DNA from: Cephalopachus bancanus
Taxonomy: Eukaryota > Chordata > Mammalia > Primates > Tarsiidae
DNA: 64,000 nt
Assembly (NCBI GenBank): GCA_027257055.1
Contig: JAPVLO010000275.1
Location: 434,001 to 498,000 of the forward strand
Reading direction: 5' to 3'
A program made the position numbers and the translations under genes. This document shows positions 10,546 through 22,499 of the stretch, piece after piece. Numbering within the stretch: position 1 is the first letter of the stretch; each line of letters starts with the position of its first letter. A model generated the notes under the pieces. That model was not told the origin of the DNA. It saw nothing but the letters and a program-made list of their open reading frames with translations, and did not search any database.

Positions 10546-11011
10546 TAATTATAATCATGTAATTTAATAGGTCAAATAGTACTACGTAACCCAAGGATAC
10601 TCAGCCTTTAACTTTTCTGTAGTGCTAAATGACATGCTTATTGTAATGTCTCTTGATCTGTCTACTTTAGCTATTATACACTGGTTTCCTGTTATGGAAG
10701 ATGAAGAGGTATCCCTCTTACCCTGTCCCTCCCTAATCTTATCCCTCCCTTCCACTTCCGTTTTCCTTCTCTCCCATACTTCAAGTTTATCCTTTTGTGA
10801 CTGTAAATATTATTCATTGCCAAGCCACAAGTAGTGTGCTGTGACCACTTTTCCTTTCTTGTATTTCTTGAATATCTAGAATATTCTTATCACAGAATAT
10901 ATTTTTTAAATGGCCTCAGTTTTTAAAAAATGGTTTGTTTTTATTTGCTTAGTTTTCTATGTACTGACTACTATGTCTTTGTAAACCAAGAAAATGACAG
11001 AGTCCTTCTTA
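10546..11011. other. Unassigned DNA
   Basis: AT-rich and CT-rich DNA with no recognised family. Confidence 0.5.
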
Positions 11012-11023
11012 GAGTTATTTTTC

Positions 11024-11319
11024 TTTTCTTTTTTTTTTTGAGTTGGAGTCTCACTCTGTCACCCAGGCTGGAGTGGCATGCTCATGGCCACCCCAGCGTC
11101 GACCTGCTGAGCTCAGGCAATCCTTCCACCTCAGCCTTCCAAGTAGCTGGAACTACAGGCAATTGCTACTATGCCTGGCTAATTTTTTTTTATTTATTGT
11201 AGAGATGAGGTCTCACCAAGTTGCCCAGGCTGTTCTTGAACCCGTGGACTCAGGTAGTCCTCTCACCTCGGCATCCCAAAGTGCTGGGATTACAGACTTG
11301 AGCCACCACGCCCAGCCTT
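11024..11319 (-). mobile_element. Alu SINE, long-linker form
   Basis: A full antisense Alu flanked by GAGTTATTTTTC at 11012-11023 and 11320-11331. It retains CAAGTTGCCCAGGC. Because it is undisturbed, it is the best in-window comparator for the patched Alu at 22500. Confidence 0.95.
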
Positions 11320-11331
11320 GAGTTATTTTTC

Positions 11332-11820
11332 ACAGTCACACACCTTCAGTCTATTGGTTTTCCCTGGCACCTCTCCTGGAGCCTCATCTTTTCCTGTCTC
11401 CAATGTGGATGCATTGTTCTCTAGGCCTTTGCACAGCCGTTTCCCGTTAAGGACCCTCACTGTCATTTCAGGAATTTCCATCACCTCTCTGATTTCTTGG
11501 GTCCAGTGAGTCCTCCTCCATTAGTTTTCTGAGAAAGGGTACATCGATCAGTTTATGATGCTTTCAGCTATAGGTAATAGCCAGCTAAAAGTGATTTAAA
11601 CAGAAGGGACATTTATTATATCAGATAAGTCTGAGTTAGGAATGGCTACAGGGCAGACTTAGTGATATCTTCAAGGACTTAGTTTCTTTCCAACTTACAG
11701 TTCTTTGAGCCTTAGTGTAATGATTTGGCCTCATGGGAGATCTGCAAGATGGCTGCCATGTTGCTGGTGTCATATGTAGACCACAATATCTGCAAGTGAA
11801 AAATGAGCCATTTTCTCTGG
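11332..11820. other. Unassigned, probably ancient repeat
   Basis: The part from about 11545 (CAGTTTATGATGCTTTCAGC, then TGATTTAAACAGAAGGGAC, ATTTATTATATC) reads like a widespread old mammalian repeat, but I cannot name the family. The first 200 bp are unassigned. Confidence 0.4.
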
Positions 11821-11832
11821 TGAGCCCCTTTT

Positions 11833-12143
11833 AATATTATTTTATTTATTTATTATTTATTTATTTATTTATTTTATTTGGAGTCTCACTCTGTTATCCA
11901 GGCAGGAGTGAAGTAGCACACTAACAGCCACCACAGCCTTGACCTGCTGGGCTCTGCCTCAGCCTTCCAAGTAGCTGGAACTACAGGCACACACCTCCAT
12001 GCCCAGCTAATTTTTTGATTTATTGTAGAGACATGGTCTTGCCAAGTTCCCCAGGCTGGTCTCAAACCCGTGGGCTCAGGCAGTCCTCTTGCCTTCACCT
12101 CCCAAAGTGCTGGGATTACAGGTGTGAGCCACTGCACCCAGAT
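11833..12143 (-). mobile_element. Alu SINE with expanded TTTA tail
   Basis: A diverged antisense Alu. Its A-tail has become a TTTA/TTTAT repeat at 11836-11878. The flanking duplication is TGAGCCYCTTTT at 11821-11832 and 12144-12155. Confidence 0.92.
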
Positions 12144-12631
12144 TGAGCCTCTTTTTAACATTTAAAAATTCTGTTCTAAATTTTTGTTTCAGGGAGTCCA
12201 CAGGCGTGTTTATTATATGGACATATTGTATTGTTGTGGGGATTGGGTCTTAGGTGCCCCATTCCCCAGATAGTGAACATTGGACCTCGTAGGTAATTTT
12301 CTGAACTCTAACCCTCCTCCCCACTTTCCCACTTATTGGTGCCCCTAATGTCTGTTATTTCCATCTTTGTGACCATTTAGCTCTCACATATGAGTGAGAA
12401 CGTGCAGTGTTTTGTTTTCTGTTTCTGAGTTCACTTAGGATAATGATCTCCAGCTCCATCCATGTTGCTGCAAAGAACATGATTTCATTCTTCTTTTATT
12501 GATGCATACTATTCCATGATGTATATATACCACATTTTCTTTATTCAGTCAATTGTTGGTGAGCTTCTAGGCTGGTTTTTTGATTTTGCCATTGTGAACA
12601 GTGCTGCAATGAATATATGAGTACAGGAATC

Positions 12632-13187
12632 TGTAGTGGCCGAAAGTTCAATCCGATAGACCACCAAGAGCCAATTCCGATGAAAGTTCAAGGGGGTATT
12701 TATTTACAAGTGCGAGCCTGGACCTCTGTCGACAACTGACACAGCGGAGTACATTCAGAGGCTCTGATTTCCTTAAGCAGATGCCTTTTATGCTTTTACA
12801 CAAAGGGAGGAGGAGTTTGGGGGGGCTTTCCAGTTGTGTGACCATTTAATTGGGTAGTAACCTCTGGTGGTCAGCTTAATCGTGGAGGATTGGCTAGCCT
12901 GACTTGGGCTGACCTTGGCCCACTAGCTAGGGAAGTTGCAGAGACATCTGGAAACTTAGGTGATTTCTCCCTGGCACCTGATTGGTTGTTGCTAAGGGGA
13001 AAGTGAGACAAGGGAAGAATAACTGGATCTTTGCAGTTTTTCCTATAACTGGAACTTAAACAGTTATATGTTTTAAGACAGAAAACTAAAATTGGCTGTA
13101 CTGTTGTTCACAAGCCGATTACATATTTATTGGGTTATAGCATGCTCCTAACCTAAGTCTATGGTGTACTCTATTACGGTCCTCTCA
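12632..13187 (-). mobile_element. Solo retroviral LTR with 5-bp target duplication
   Basis: The 556-bp element begins TG and ends CA and is flanked by GAATC at 12627-12631 and 13188-13192, so both integration edges are intact. On the minus strand it has a TATA-like GCATAAAAGG (12784-12793), an AATAAA signal (plus 12699-12704) and a U5 ending GGCCACTACA. The layout is that of a gammaretrovirus-like or related LTR. No coding sequence is present; recombination between two LTRs probably removed the interior. It is younger than the L1 it splits. Confidence 0.88.
12784..12793 (-). promoter_or_regulatory. TATA-like box of the solo LTR
   Basis: Minus strand GCATAAAAGG lies about 90 bp upstream of the AATAAA signal, as expected for U3/R in a compact LTR. 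Activity is not known. Confidence 0.55.
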
Positions 13188-14195
13188 GAATCTTTTTAAT
13201 ATATTGATTTATTTTCCTTTGGGTAGATTTCTAGTAGTGGGATTGCTGGGTCAAATGGTAATTCAAGTTTTAGTTCTTTGAGAAATCTCCACATTGTTTC
13301 CCACAGCAGTTGAACTAGTTTACCGTCCCACCAATAGTGGGTGAATGTTCCCTTTTCTTTGCACCATGCCAGCATCTGTTGTTCTTTGGTTTTCTACTAT
13401 TAGCCATTCTGACTGGTGTGAGGTTGTGTCTCATCATGGTTTTAATTTGTATTTCTCTGATGATTAGTGGTGTTGAGCATTTTTTTCATGTTTGTTGACC
13501 ACTTGTGTGTCTTCTTTTGAGAAGTGTCTATTCATGTCCTTTGCCCACTTTTTGATGGGGTTGTTTTGTTTTGTGTTGAATTGTTTAAGTTCCTTGTAGA
13601 TTCTGGATATTAGCCCTTAGTCTGAAATGTAATTTGCAAATTATCCCATTCAGTAGGTTTTCTGTTCACTCTGTTGATTATTTCTTTTGCTGTGCAGAAA
13701 CTTTTTAGTTTAACTAAGTCCCATTTGTCTATTTTAGTTTTTGTTGCAGTTGCTTTTGGGGTCTTTGTTGTAAATTATTTGTCTAGGCCAATGGCCAGAA
13801 GAGTATGCTTCCTAGATTTTCTTCTAGGATTTTTATAGTTTCAGGTCTTACATTTATGTCTTTGACCTATCTTGAGTTAATTTTTGTATATGACGAGAGA
13901 GAGGACTCCAGTTTCATTCTTCTGCATATGGCTAACCAATTTTCCCAGCACATTGAACAGGGTATCCTTTCCCCATTGTTTATTTTTGTCAGCTTTGTCA
14001 AAGATCAGTTGGTTGAAAAATGTGGTTTTATTTATGAGTTCTCTCTTCTGTTCTGTTGTCTATTCTTGTACCTTGCCTATTCATGCTGCTTTAGTTACTA
14101 TAGCCTTATAGTATAATTTGAAGTCAGGCAGTGTGATGCCTCCACAATTGTTCTTTTTGCCTAGAATTGCCTTGGCTATCGGTGGTGAACCTCTT

Positions 14196-14649
14196 TTTAA
14201 AAACCAGTGATACCTTTCTCAAAACTCCCTAACCAGCTTCACATCTCAGCCAAAGTAAAGGGAATGGAATCACAATAACTGGCTTCCACTAATAAAGATT
14301 CACTCTCTTGGAGCTGGTGCCACACCTCCTTCAAAAGAGGTGACAACTTAATATCTGAATAAATGTGGGATTTGTTAGCAAGGAAGAATGGGGGTAACTG
14401 TAAGACTGGCCATCAACAGTAGCTGCTATTGTGTCAAAAGAGGTAATTGACTGAGAACTTCTTTATGTTATCTGCCCACTTAATAGCTTGGATTAATATA
14501 GCTTTCTATATAGGAAATTGATTTCCTCTAATTTTTTCTGGGCATCGTTAATTGTCTTCTAGTTTCCAGTGTTGTCACTAAATCCAGTGCTACTCTGATC
14601 TCCAGTTCTTATAAGTTCTTGTTCCTCCTCTCTTTGAAAGCTTTCATAA
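14196..14649. other. Unassigned DNA 5' of the minisatellite
   Basis: Starts at the L1 truncation point. Text such as GGAATGGAATCACAATAACT is not assignable. It may be an old LTR or LINE interior. Confidence 0.4.
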
Positions 14650-14905
14650 TCTTCTCCTTGTCCTTGGTGTTCCAATGTGCTACGAAGTATGGTCCCCTCT
14701 TTATCCCCAGTGTTCCAGTGTGCTATGGAGTATGATCTCTGCTTTGTCCCCAGTGTTCTGATGTGCTGTGGAGTATGATCTCTTTGGCCCTGGTGTTCTG
14801 ATGTGCTATGGAGTATGATCTCCTCTTTGTCCCTGGTGTTCCAGTGTGCTATGGAGTATGAGCTCCTCTTTATCCCCAGTGTTCTGTGCTACGGAGCAGA
14901 TCTTT
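14650..14905 (+). repeat. 43-bp minisatellite, about 5.5 copies
   Basis: Units begin GTGTTCCAGTGTGCTATGGA and start at 14667, 14710, 14753, 14793, 14836 and 14879. The spacing is 43 bp except one 40-bp unit with a three-base deletion. The remainder of the unit is GTATGATCTCCTCTTTGTCC plus CCA. Copies differ by a few substitutions, and the terminal units are the most diverged. Confidence 0.93.
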
Positions 14906-15184
14906 CTAAATTCCTCGTGATGGGCACTTGACATGTGGGCCCTTTTAAACTAGAAGATGTCTTTTGGAAATGGGGAATTGTTGAGTGCTATTTTCTTCCT
15001 TTTATTTTGAAACCCTCAGACTTATCTTCTAATTTGTTTCTCTTTTCTCTCCTGTTTCCTCCCTCTTTTTTTTTTTCCTACTTTATGAGACAATTTCTCA
15101 GCTTTATCTTCCAAACCTCCATTGATTTTTCTTTTTCTTCTGTGCTCATATTTTTAGTTTTCAAGACCACTATTGTTCTTAGGT
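14906..15184. other. Unassigned pyrimidine-rich DNA
   Basis: T- and C-rich stretch (about 15030-15170), possibly an old LINE interior. A 192-codon frame that starts here runs into the Alu and is not a gene. Confidence 0.4.
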
Positions 15185-15200
15185 TTTTTTGTTTATTTTT

Positions 15201-15485
15201 TCTTTTTTTTTTGAGTTGGAGTCTTACTCTGTCGCCCAGACTAGAGTGCAGTGGCTGCTCCCAGCCACCGCAGCCTCGACCTGCTGGACTCCGGCGATCC
15301 TTCCGCCTCAGCCTTCCAAGTAGCCAGAACTACAGGCGCGCGCTACCACGCCCGGCTGATTTTTTGATTTATTGTAGAGATGAGGTTTCGCTGCCCAGGC
15401 GGGTCTCGAACCCATGGGCTCGGGCAATCCACTCACCTCAGCCTTCCAAAGGCACGGGATTACAGGCTGAGCCACAAAGCCCGGC
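15201..15485 (-). mobile_element. Young Alu, short-linker subfamily
   Basis: A nearly intact antisense Alu with a 16-bp duplication TTTTTTGTTTATTTTT at 15185-15200 and 15486-15501. It lacks AACTTGG and has the CTGCTCCCAGCC variant of the right-arm hairpin. Confidence 0.95.
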
Positions 15486-15788
15486 TTTTTTGTTTATTTT
15501 TAAAGAACAGTAAGTTACAAGAGAAATTAAAGAACTCGTGAGTGAAAATCCAGGGAAACTTTGTTATACAAGCAAGGGAATTAGAGGTTGTTCATATTAG
15601 ATGAAGTTCAGCCTCCTTGAATAGGTTAGACAGGTTGCCTGGTAAAAGCAAAGGAAGTTGAGGGAACCTGGAGGAAGCTTGGGAGGAATGGCATACAAAG
15701 GCCATGAACATGAATGTGATGGATAAGTTAAAACAAAACTGGTGGCATTGAGAGCTTAACTGAAGAAGTTTATTGTTTCTCAAATTAA

Positions 15789-16120
<332 letters not shown>

Positions 16121-16309
16121 TTTTATTGCTTTTAAATGACATTAACTCTGTGTTTCTGATTATAAATGTAATACAGGTTTTTAGTAGAAATGCTGGAGAA
16201 TACAAGATAGTACACACAAAAAAACTTATACAATTTATGTATAATCCCACCATTCAGATATAAATAGTGTTAATATTTTAGTGTTTTCTGTGCTATAGCT
16301 AATGGTGTA

Positions 16310-16376
16310 TGACTGTGTGTGTGTGTGTGTGTGGTGTGTGTGTGTGTGTGTGTGTACACCATACACTTTTTTCAAT

Positions 16377-16436
<60 letters not shown>

Positions 16437-16460
16437 TGTGTATATGTGTGTGTGTATGTA
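16310..16460. repeat. Compound (GT)n-(TA)n-(GT)n microsatellite
   Basis: GT runs at 16314-16355 and 16437-16455 surround a TA run of about 54 bp at 16381-16434. A 26-bp unit, GTACACCATACACTTTTTTC plus AATTTT, follows each GT run (16354-16379 and 16458-16483), so the whole block was duplicated with its flank. Confidence 0.92.
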
Positions 16461-16484
16461 CACCATACACTTTTTTCAATTTTT

Positions 16485-16637
16485 TTGAGTCAGGGTCTCA
16501 CTGTCACCCAGGCTGGAATGCAGTGGCATGATCACTGTTGACCGCAGTCTCAAGCTCCTGGGCTCGGGCGATCCTTCCACCTCAGCCTCCTGAATAGCTG
16601 GGACTGGGATTATAGGCATGAGCCATAGTGCCCAACT
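16485..16637 (-). mobile_element. Alu with internal deletion
   Basis: The right arm joins directly to the left-arm end at GCTGGGACT-GGGATTATAG, leaving about 150 bp. This could be an internally deleted dimer or a monomer; the join favours deletion. Confidence 0.8.
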
Positions 16638-16875
16638 TAATTTTTTCACTTTTTATTTTGGAAAAAAAAATTTTTTTTAACATTTTAACTATTAATGATT
16701 TATTAATTTTCTTTAAAGGTACTTAGGAGTGTTTGTCACATATTCAGAGTTAGGAATAGCACTATAACCAAAAAAAACCCGTAAATATGATTTTCTCCAT
16801 TATCCTTTAGATTTATTTGAGAACTTGAAAAGCTTCCATTGTTAGCCATGCTTTTAAAGATACCAGGCCCATTCT

Positions 16876-17022
16876 TGCTGCTTCACAACCAAGTAGGCTT
16901 CAACCCTGGGATGCACTGGTTCAACATTCATAAGACCATAAGTGTAATTAAATACATCAACAGATGTAAAAACAAAAACCACATGAATATATCATTAGAT
17001 GCAGAAAATTTTTTAAGGCTAC
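16876..17022 (+). mobile_element. Isolated L1 ORF2 reverse-transcriptase fragment
   Basis: The plus strand translates to text such as [20 protein letters not shown] followed by [13 protein letters not shown], the L1 reverse-transcriptase region. It is about 145 bp long, with no 3' UTR or A-tail, and it abuts an antisense L1 3' UTR at 17025. It may be a patch, or part of a rearranged L1. Confidence 0.75.
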
Positions 17023-17024
17023 AC

Positions 17025-18315
17025 AAAAGTTGCAAGAATAGAACAATAAAACTCCTATATATCTTTCATCTAGATTTATCAGTTGTTAGCTAATGTTTTT
17101 CTACCATACACTTTTAAAATGCAAGATTAGAATCATACTGTAGGTTGTATTTTTATACTCTGCTTTTTACAGTTACTAATATATCACATATCTTGCAGAT
17201 TCTTATCAAGTATTTTCTCAAGATAATTTTTTCGTTTGAATGTTCATTTTAAATTAATAGACTTTATTTGTTAGAGCAGTTTTAGGTTTATAGCAAAATT
17301 GAGTGGAAAGGTAGAGTTCTCATATACCTCCTGCCCCACATGATCCTATCCTCTCCCACTTTCAACGTCTGCACCAGTGTGGTGCATTAGTTACACTTCA
17401 CAAGCCTGCATCAAAATATCATTATTACCCAAAGGCCGTGGTTGACATTAGGGTTCACTTTTGGTGTTGCACATTCTGTGGGTTTGCACAGATGTATAGT
17501 GATGTCTACATGCCATTATAGTAACAGAGTAGTTTCACTGCCCTAAAATCCTCTGTGCTCCACCTATTCAGCCCCCAACCCCCTAAATTCCTGGCGGCCA
17601 CTCGTCCTTTTACTATCCCTGTAGTTTCACCTTTTCCAAAATGTCGTATAGTTGGAATCATATAATATGTAGCCTTTTCAGATTTGCTTCTTTCTTCATA
17701 AATATGTATTTAAAGTTCTTCCATGTATTTTTTTTTTTTCTGAGTTGGAGTCTCACTCCATCACCCAGGCTGGAGTGCAGTGGCATACTCACGGCCACCT
17801 CAGCATCAACCTGCTGGGCTCTGGCTATCCTGCCTCAGCCTTCCAGGTAGCCAGAACTATAGGTATGCACTACCACGCCCAGCTAATTTTTTATTTATTG
17901 TAGAGACGAGGTCTCACCAAGTTGTCCAGGCTGGGCTTGAACCCATGGGCTCAGGCAATCCACTTGCCTCAGCCTCCCAAAGTGCTGGGATTACATGCTG
18001 AGCCACCGAGCCTAGCCTCCTCCATGTATTTTTGTGGGTAATAACTCATTTCTTTTTATTGCTGAATAATAATCTAAATTGTGGTAAATAAATGTACCTC
18101 AGTTTATTTATTCATTCACCTACTGGAGGACATCTTGTTCGCATCCAAGTTTTGGCAATTATAAATAAAGCTGACAGAAACACTCATGTGCAGGTTTTTT
18201 CGTAGACATACATTTTCAACTCATTTTTGTAAACATTAAAGAGTGTGATGGGTGGATCATGTAGAAAGAGCATGTTTTGTTTTGTAGGAAACTGCCAAAC
18301 TGTCCTCCAGTCAAG
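17025..18315 (-). mobile_element. Old L1M, antisense, Alu-interrupted
   Basis: On plus the order is ATCAGTTGTTAGCTAATG, GTTTTAGGTTTATAGCAAAA, TAGTTGGAATCATATAATAT, the Alu, then GTTTTGGCAATTATAAATAA and GAAACTGCCAAACTGTCCTC. This is the standard reverse L1M 3' UTR and ORF2 end. It is heavily mutated and continues into the microsatellite at 18316. Confidence 0.85.
17733..18020 (-). mobile_element. Alu SINE in L1M
   Basis: A full antisense Alu with duplication TCCATGTATTTTT at 17720-17732 and 18021-18033. It is the long-linker form with CAAGTTGTCCAGGC. Confidence 0.95.
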
Positions 18316-18349
18316 AGTGTGTGCATGTGTGTGTGTGTGTGTGTGTGTG

Positions 18350-18402
<53 letters not shown>
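18316..18402. repeat. (TG)n(TA)n microsatellite
   Basis: About 17 TG units followed by about 22 TA units, directly against the poly(T) of the next Alu. Confidence 0.93.
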
Positions 18403-19035
<633 letters not shown>

Positions 19036-19459
19036 GTATTAGTTTCCTAGGGCTGCTATAATAAAGAACCACAAACCTGGTGACTTACAGAAACAGCAGT
19101 TTACTCTTTCATAGTTCCGGAGGTTAGAAGTCTGAAATCAGCGTGTCAGCAGGGCTGTGTTCTTTCTAAGGGCTCCAGGGAGGATCCTCCCTTGCCTCTT
19201 CCTAGCTCTGGCAGCTGCCTGCAATCCTTGGTGTTCCTTGGCTTGTGGCTGCATCACTGCAGTCTCTCCCTCCTTCTCATCTGGCCTTCTTCCCTGTGTG
19301 TGTGTCCTCTCCAGTTCTTACAAGGACACTATAACTGGGTTTAGAGTCCAATCAAATACAGGATGACCTCATCTTAACTGATTTCATTTGCAAAAGACCC
19401 TGTTTCCAAATAAAGTCATATTTTAAGTTTTCAGGTGGACAGGAATTCGACCCCCTACA
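19036..19459 (-). mobile_element. MLT1-type (MaLR) LTR, antisense
   Basis: Reads GTATTAGTTTCCTAGGGCTG at the left, then TAGTTCCGGAGGTTAGAAGT, CAAGGACACTATAACTGG and TTTCCAAATAAAGTCATATT. It is the reverse complement of an MLT1 LTR, inserted into the old L1. Confidence 0.85.
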
Positions 19460-19464
19460 ATCTT

Positions 19465-19753
19465 TTTTTTTTTTTTTTTGAGTTGGAGTCTCACTCTGTC
19501 ACCCAGACTGGAGTGCAGTGGCTGCTCCCGGCCACCGCAGCCTTGACCTGCTGGGCTCCGGCGATCCTTCCGCCTCAGCCTTCCGAGTAGCTGGAATTAC
19601 AGGCATGCGCTACGATGCCCGGTTGATTTTTTGATTTATTGTAGAGATGAGGTCTCACTGCCCAGGCAGGTCTCGAACCCGCGGGCTCAGGCAATCCACT
19701 CACCTCAGCCTCCCAAAGGCATGGGATTACAGGCTGAGCCACCAAGCCCGGCT
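19465..19753 (-). mobile_element. Young Alu, short-linker subfamily
   Basis: A nearly intact antisense copy (CTCACTGCCCAGGCAGG) carrying the right-arm GCTCCCGGCC text. It is inserted at the edge of the MLT1 LTR, with a short CAATCTT duplication. Confidence 0.93.
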
Positions 19754-19990
19754 CAATCTTTAAATTTTTTTCTAATCAGGCTGGGGAAGCACTCTAGGTT
19801 TTGTTTCAGTTTGCATTTCTGTAATTACTAGTGGTGTTGGAATCTTTCTTTTGAGTGGTCGCAGGTGCATATTTCTTGTTTTTTAAATTACTTGTTTATA
19901 GCCCATACCACATATTTCATTTGAATGATTTCTCTTAACTCATGTAATAATCTGCAATTTATGTATGAAAAGCTGTAGAGATTTTACCTC
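19754..19990 (-). mobile_element. Old L1 fragment, antisense (continuation)
   Basis: CAGTTTGCATTTCTGTAATT, then ACTAGTGGTGTTGGAATC is the reverse of old L1 ORF2 text and continues the fragment ending at 19035. Confidence 0.6.
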
Positions 19991-20044
19991 TTCTTCTTCC
20001 AACTGACTGATCATCAAAATTCTATTGACTTTCCCCTCTAGCCA

Positions 20045-20310
20045 TATCCCAAATATGACCACTCGTCATTGTCTTCTTTTCTGCCTGCATGGTTCAGGCA
20101 TGGATTGGTGCAGTAGCCTGGTAGCTGGTTTCCTTGCCTCCATCTGGTATCAGTACTGCAGCTGGAACAGTCCTTTTCAGATGTAAATCAGATGCTGTCA
20201 CTCTCCCCTGGTCACGTTTCCAACAAAACCCTGAGCCCTGATTGTGGCCTGGAGACCGCCTTGTCTCCTTTCCTACCACTCTGTCCCTGATCTCCCCCCT
20301 TTATTCAAAC
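20045..20310 (+). mobile_element. L2 LINE fragment
   Basis: AGCCTGGTAGCTGGTTTCCT, then CCTTTTCAGATGTAAATCAG and GTCACTCTCCCCTGGTCACG follow the order of the L2 ORF2 3' part. Highly diverged. Confidence 0.65.
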
Positions 20311-21390
20311 ACGCCTACAGATCCAGGTCTTTAGACTCTGAAGCCTGGAGGAGTCCAGTGCTCTTGAAATAAGCCTGAGTTATTTTGGGGCCTCATGCCC
20401 AGCTCCAGGAGGTCAAAGGACTGATAATAGCCACTCCCACCTCCCAGGCACTTTGGTTGCCCAACTTTGCAGCCTATTCTGTGTGAGCAAGATATTTTGC
20501 CTTCAAGTTGCCTGCTACAAATACATGTCTTTATTTGGATTTTTTAAATAAAGGAATAAATATCTCAGTGCTACGGTCTACTTAGATTGCTGTTTTTCAC
20601 CAGAAGTTCTGATTTTGGAAAAAGAAAAAAATAAATATTTTGAAGATTGTAAATGGAAATGTTCTGATTTTGTAAGATTCTAAAACTTGGTAAGATTGAA
20701 CATGTGATATTGAACACTGAATAGTTTCTTGGTGAGTAAGGCTTTAATTTTTACTCACTGTTTTATCAAGTGGCAAGAAAATCGTTATAGTAGATAAATA
20801 TTACATGCTATTATGAGCGCATTTGCTCATGTAAGAAAACTAAATATTAATTTTCTGAAAACTAAAAATTTATGACAGGTAGGGTTTGTGCTTTTGTAAA
20901 GTTTCATCTTGAGCTTCCTATACAATTTGAAAGAAGATGATACATAGGCCAGTTGGAAAGTTTCTCTTCATTCCAGCTCACCCTCTCCAAGCCCAAAGCC
21001 ACAAGTGTATGAGGATGGGGGAGGTTGAGAAAGGGAACCTGAAGAGACCCTGCCCTGCTGCTGTATTTTGAGAACAACCTCACTGTGTTGGGTTTTCCTG
21101 TAATCACTTTGAGCCCTGTTAGATAGAAAAAATACTTTTCTTAAATGGAACTGACAATTTGGTTGTTTTGCAAATGTTGCAAATGGTACCTCAGTGCAAT
21201 TTATTAAGAAATTTTGTCCAAACAGAACTGGCTCATAGCAAAAAAGGAATATTAATAAAGAATAGTTCCCATTTTCGTGATCATTTTTTAAGGTGTTTGT
21301 AAATGGGACTAGTACTCTAACCCTGTAAACCTGAGTGATTTGTGACTTAATAGAAAACTTCCTTTTAAAATGCTGCCTGTGTGGAAAAAA
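20311..21390. other. Unassigned DNA
   Basis: About 1.1 kb, AT-rich, with no recognised repeat or exon. Confidence 0.55.
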
Positions 21391-22050
21391 GAGAACACTT
21401 CTACACTGTTGGTGGGAATGTAAGCTAGTTCAACCTTGTGGAAATCAGTGTGGTGATTTCTCAAAGAACTAAAAATTGAGCTCCCATGCAATCCAACAAT
21501 CTCTCTTCTGGGAACATACCCAGAGGAACATAAATCACCCTACCAAAAAGACACCTGTGCTCATATGTTCATTGCAGCACTATTGACAATAGGAAAACAT
21601 GGAACCAACTCAGATACCCATCAAAAGTGGACTGAATAAAGAAAATGTGGTACATATACTTGATGGAACATTACGTAACCATGAAGGAAGAACAAAATTG
21701 TGGCCTTCACAGAAGAACAAAATTGAACATGGATGCAGCTGGAGACCATCATACTAAATGAACTGTCTCAGAAACAAAGAACTGAATACTGCCTGTTCTC
21801 ACTTATATGTGGGCCCTGATCACTGACCACATAAGTACAAGGGTGGGATCCACAGGCACTGGACACAGAGGGAGGGAGGAGGGATGGGAAGAGGGGTGGG
21901 GGGCAGGTGGCAATACACTGGGGACCAGGTTCACTGACTGGGAGAAAGAGGGGCCTGCTAGAAGCCCAAACTTCACCTGCATGCAACGTAACTTATGTAG
22001 TAAATCCTCACTTGTACCTCACAACTCTAAAATAAAAATAAATAAAATGA
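21391..22050 (+). mobile_element. 5'-truncated L1, 3' end, patch donor
   Basis: Sense L1 from the end of ORF2 (CACTGTTGGTGGGAATGT-like start; GGAACATACCCAGAGGAACA) to the 3' end (ACTTGTACCTCACAACTC, then an A-rich tail). The 3' UTR has a G-rich purine tract at 21868-21903 able to form a quadruplex. The 76 bp at 21831-21906 recur inside the Alu at 22500. Confidence 0.92.
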
Positions 22051-22485
22051 ACCCTGTTTATTGATTTTCACATAGCGGAGTTTATTTTATCTTTAGTTTG
22101 CTAATGATTTCTTCCTCTATCTGAACTGTAATTGGAACAAAATACAAACTAATGACATTGAGGATACTTTCTCAAGAGGTTGAATCTGTAACTTTCAAAT
22201 AACCACCCCCCAAAAAGAAAAGATATTAAAGGCATTAAAAATTATGTTTCTTTATGAACTATTTCTGTTTGTTTCAGCTCTTTCAGTTTTCTCACAAAAT
22301 AAAATTTTAGAGATCTCCATGATTGAAATTAAAGAACCAAATATGACACAATTTCATTTAATTTCTAGGTGTTTCCTTTATCTTCCAATTTGTGGAAATA
22401 GAGGTTTATTAAGGTTTGATGACATGAACTTGAGGGTTAAAACAGAAATTTGTGACTTATTTTTCCATATTATTTCACATTTTTA
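22051..22485. other. Unassigned AT-rich DNA
   Basis: No recognised feature between the L1 and the patched Alu. Confidence 0.5.
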
Positions 22486-22499
22486 AAGTCCTTTTATTT

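Larger units (their letters stand above)
12160..14195 (-). mobile_element. L1, antisense, about 1.5 kb, split by a solo LTR
   Basis: On plus this is the reverse of an L1 3' UTR (CAGATAGTGAACATTGGACC, TCACATATGAGTGAGAACGT) followed by the C-terminal part of ORF2 (CCTTTGGGTAGATTTCTAGT, GATTGCTGGGTCAAATGGTA, GTTGCAGTTGCTTTTGGGGT). It runs to about 14195, where it is 5'-truncated. Many stops show it is inactive. The LTR at 12632-13187 is a later insertion. Confidence 0.92.

Noticed and set aside
14650..14905. Regular repeats as a CRISPR array
   Set aside because: Units are directly adjacent without unique spacers, and the DNA is primate; it is a minisatellite.
14935..15513. 192-codon open frame on plus
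   Set aside because: The last two thirds translate an antisense Alu; the first part is unassigned pyrimidine-rich DNA. No gene evidence.
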